A DNA stretch of 16,437 bases from JAEUPI01 sp035764445 (GTDB lineage Bacteria; Pseudomonadota; Gammaproteobacteria; Burkholderiales; Burkholderiaceae_C): positions 1-16,437 of the forward strand of contig DASTZF010000024.1 in the NCBI GenBank assembly GCA_035764445.1, given 5' to 3'. Below are positions 14,969 to 16,437 of the stretch, piece after piece (the first letter of the stretch is position 1; the number at the start of each line of letters is the position of its first letter). Made by a program: the position numbers and the translations under genes. The notes beneath the pieces were generated by a model. That model made no database searches. It was given only the letters and a program-made list of their open reading frames with translations, and was not told the origin of the DNA.

Positions 14969-15775
14969 ATGAAAAACTGGATTGGTTGTCTGACCCTGGT
15001 CGCCCTCAGCTCGACAGCGCTGGCTGCCGGCGACGTGGCAGCGGGGAAGGCGAAAGCCGAGGCCGTGTGCTCGGCGTGCCACGGCCTCAACGGCGTCAGT
15101 GTCACCGATGTGATCCCCAACCTGGCCGGACAGAAGGCGGGATACCTGGAGACGCAACTGAAGGCCCTGAAGGACGGCACGCGCAAGAACCAGATCATGG
15201 GTCCGATGGCGGCGCAACTGAGCGCCGACGACATCGCCAACGTGGCGGCGTACTTCGCATCGCTGCCGGGCGCCGGCGCGAGCACCGCCAAGTCGGAGTT
15301 CCTGCCCAACCTCGCCAAGAGTGGCGTCACGTTCCCCGAGAACTACCAGAGCACCTTCGTCAAGTACCACACGATCAACTTCCCAACCACGCGGCAGGTG
15401 CGCTACTACTACGCGAACCCGGCCGCCCTGCAGGCCGCCAAGGACGGCAAGGATCTGCCCAACGGCGCGTACCTGTTCGCCGAGGTGTATTCGGCCAAGC
15501 TCGACGCCGACAAGAAGCCGATCACCGGCTCCGACGGCTTCTTCGTCGCCGACCAGCTGATCTTCTACACCGCGATGTCACGCGCTCCCGGCTGGGGCAA
15601 GGACATTCCCGACATGCTGCGCAACGACGAGTGGAACTATGCGGTGTTCACGCTCGCCAAGCAGCAGCGCCCGGGCGTCAACCAGGCCGAGTGCCTGGCC
15701 TGCCACAAGCCGCTCGACAAGGCCAGCTACACCTTCACGCTGAAAGAGCTGACCTCGGTCGCCAAGGCACGCTGA
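14969..15775 (+). CDS. Secreted cytochrome c / cytochrome P460-family fusion protein
   Basis: The protein has 268 residues with a Sec signal peptide (1-20, cleavage after ALA near 19-20). Residues 21-105 form a cytochrome c4/c553-like domain with CSACH (34-38) and Met ligand M77 or M80. Its helix LSADDIANVAAYFASLP resembles the cytochrome c4 in this window. Residues about 115-260 match the cytochrome P460 family: FPENYQ (122-127), RYYYANPAAL (145-154), the NGAYLFAEVY strand (165-174), EWNYAVF (221-227) and heme motif CLACH (242-246), followed by SYTFT. Known P460 proteins oxidise hydroxylamine, while the related cytochrome c'-beta binds NO. The position I align with the heme-cross-linking Lys of Nitrosomonas P460 is Ala171 here, so a c'-beta-like or other role is more likely. 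AAGGAG five bases upstream fixes the ATG. The gene ends in a strong terminator. Confidence 0.88.
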   Translation: MKNWIGCLTLVALSSTALAAGDVAAGKAKAEAVCSACHGLNGVSVTDVIPNLAGQKAGYLETQLKALKDGTRKNQIMGPMAAQLSADDIANVAAYFASLPGAGASTAKSEFLPNLAKSGVTFPENYQSTFVKYHTINFPTTRQVRYYYANPAALQAAKDGKDLPNGAYLFAEVYSAKLDADKKPITGSDGFFVADQLIFYTAMSRAPGWGKDIPDMLRNDEWNYAVFTLAKQQRPGVNQAECLACHKPLDKASYTFTLKELTSVAKAR

Positions 15776-15805
15776 TTCGCCAAGCCGCCGGCGGCCTGCC
15801 GGCGC

Positions 15806-15838
15806 AGGGCCCGCAGCTCGCGCTGCAGGCCCTTTTTG
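15806..15838 (+). terminator. Intrinsic terminator of the cytochrome c-P460 gene
   Basis: AGGGCC and GCAGC pair with GCTGC and GGCCCT (15806-15833) around a TCGC loop, with a single C/A mismatch in the stem. A TTTTTG tract follows directly. It lies 30 bases after the stop. A 12-bp palindrome GCCGCCGGCGGC (15784-15795) sits just before it. No U-run follows on the other strand, so it mainly serves the + strand gene. Confidence 0.88.
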
Positions 15839-15866
15839 TTGGTGGAAGCGCGCCGCTGGCCGCGCC

Positions 15867-16437
15867 TCATGCCACCGCGTCGCGCGGCAAGCAAATCGTC
15901 ACTTCGGTGCCCTGATTGGGCTCGCTGCGCACGAAGACTTCGCCGCGATGCAGCTCGACGATGCGCTTGACGATGGCCAGCCCGAGGCCCTTGCCGCCGC
16001 CGTCGGCATCGCCGCGCGCACCCGCGCCGGTGTACAGCCGATCGAACAGGTGCTCCAGGTCGTGTGCCGGGATGCCGCAGCCGCTGTCACCGACCGTCAC
16101 CGTGACACGATCGTGCTCGCCGTCCGCGCTCAGCGCCACGCGGCCGCCGGCGCTGGTGTGCTTCAGCGCGTTGTCGACCAGGTTCGCCAGCGCGCGCTCG
16201 AACAGCTCGATGTCGACCGCGGCGAACACCGAGGACGCGGCGGCACTGTCGTTGCGCAGCGTCACGCCTTGCTGCGCGGCGCGGTCGGCGAACCGCATCA
16301 CGATGTCGTCGAGCATCTCGGCGAGGTTCATCGTCATCGGCTGCAGCTTGAACTGCGGCTCGTCGAGCAATGCCAGATCGCCCAGCGAACGCACCAGCTG
16401 CGCGGCGTTGCGCGTGTTGCGCAGCGCGACCTCGAGC
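15867..16437 (-). CDS. Sensor histidine kinase, C-terminal part (start beyond right edge)
   Basis: 189 residues are visible and the frame is open to the window edge, so the N-terminal sensor, any membrane segments and the phospho-accepting histidine are missing. The visible part begins in a helix likely after the His box (NTRNAAQLVRSLGDLALLDE). It continues into a GHKL ATPase domain with an N box (ERALANLVDNALKHT), a G1 box (GDSGCGIP), an F-box-like DLEHLFDRLY and a G2 box (GGGKGLGLAIVKRIVELHRG). It ends in a strand typical of EnvZ/BaeS-type kinases (GTEVTICLP). The signal and the response regulator are not visible; the regulator, if linked, would lie to the right. It converges on the cytochrome c-P460 gene, with 91 bp between the stops. 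Confidence 0.9.
   Translation of the reverse strand, partial: LEVALRNTRNAAQLVRSLGDLALLDEPQFKLQPMTMNLAEMLDDIVMRFADRAAQQGVTLRNDSAAASSVFAAVDIELFERALANLVDNALKHTSAGGRVALSADGEHDRVTVTVGDSGCGIPAHDLEHLFDRLYTGAGARGDADGGGKGLGLAIVKRIVELHRGEVFVRSEPNQGTEVTICLPRDAVA

Noticed and set aside
1..16437. Search for a defence system, prophage, integron or CRISPR array
   Set aside because: No spaced repeats, integrase, transposase, restriction or toxin-antitoxin genes were seen. Gene content and codon bias are uniform across the window.

Overview
The window looks like chromosomal DNA from a high-GC betaproteobacterium, most likely of the order Burkholderiales. This rests on the strong third-position G/C bias, the engB gene back-to-back with a cytochrome c4 gene, a linked msrP-msrQ pair, a three-gene TRAP transporter, and a double-length UvrA-like protein. 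The genus cannot be fixed from the sequence alone. No rRNA, tRNA, CRISPR array, insertion sequence or phage gene is visible.

Layout from left to right. Positions 1-1061 hold the end of a patatin-like phospholipase/outer-membrane beta-barrel protein (+). Next is engB, a ribosome-assembly GTPase (-, 1127-1801), divergent from a diheme cytochrome c4 (+, 1859-2476). A small conserved protein of unknown function follows (+, 2590-2967), preceded by a 16-bp tandem repeat. Then comes the periplasmic methionine-sulfoxide repair pair msrP-msrQ (+, 3032-4659). The TRAP transporter operon dctP-dctQ-dctM runs leftwards (-, 7507 to 4620), and the end of dctM overlaps the end of msrQ by 40 bp. A hairpin-rich intergenic stretch (7508-7749) leads to an orphan helical-repeat protein (+, 7750-8337). 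It converges on a 1908-residue UvrA-like protein made of two complete UvrA units in one chain (-, 14100 to 8374). A symmetry-rich divergent intergenic region leads to an unknown protein (+, 14340-14789), then a secreted fusion of a c-type cytochrome with a cytochrome-P460-family domain (+, 14969-15775) that ends in a strong intrinsic terminator. The window closes with the end of a sensor histidine kinase (-, 15867 to beyond the right edge).

Most of the window is housekeeping or envelope biology: quinol-linked repair of oxidised periplasmic proteins (MsrPQ), periplasmic electron transfer (two cytochromes with related c-type domains), organic-acid-type uptake (TRAP) and outer-membrane lipid hydrolysis. 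The most unusual items are the tandem UvrA fusion, whose first half has a degraded zinc-binding motif, and the cytochrome c-P460 fusion, which appears to lack the lysine that cross-links the heme in true cytochrome P460. Several intergenic regions carry perfect inverted repeats that no gene explains.
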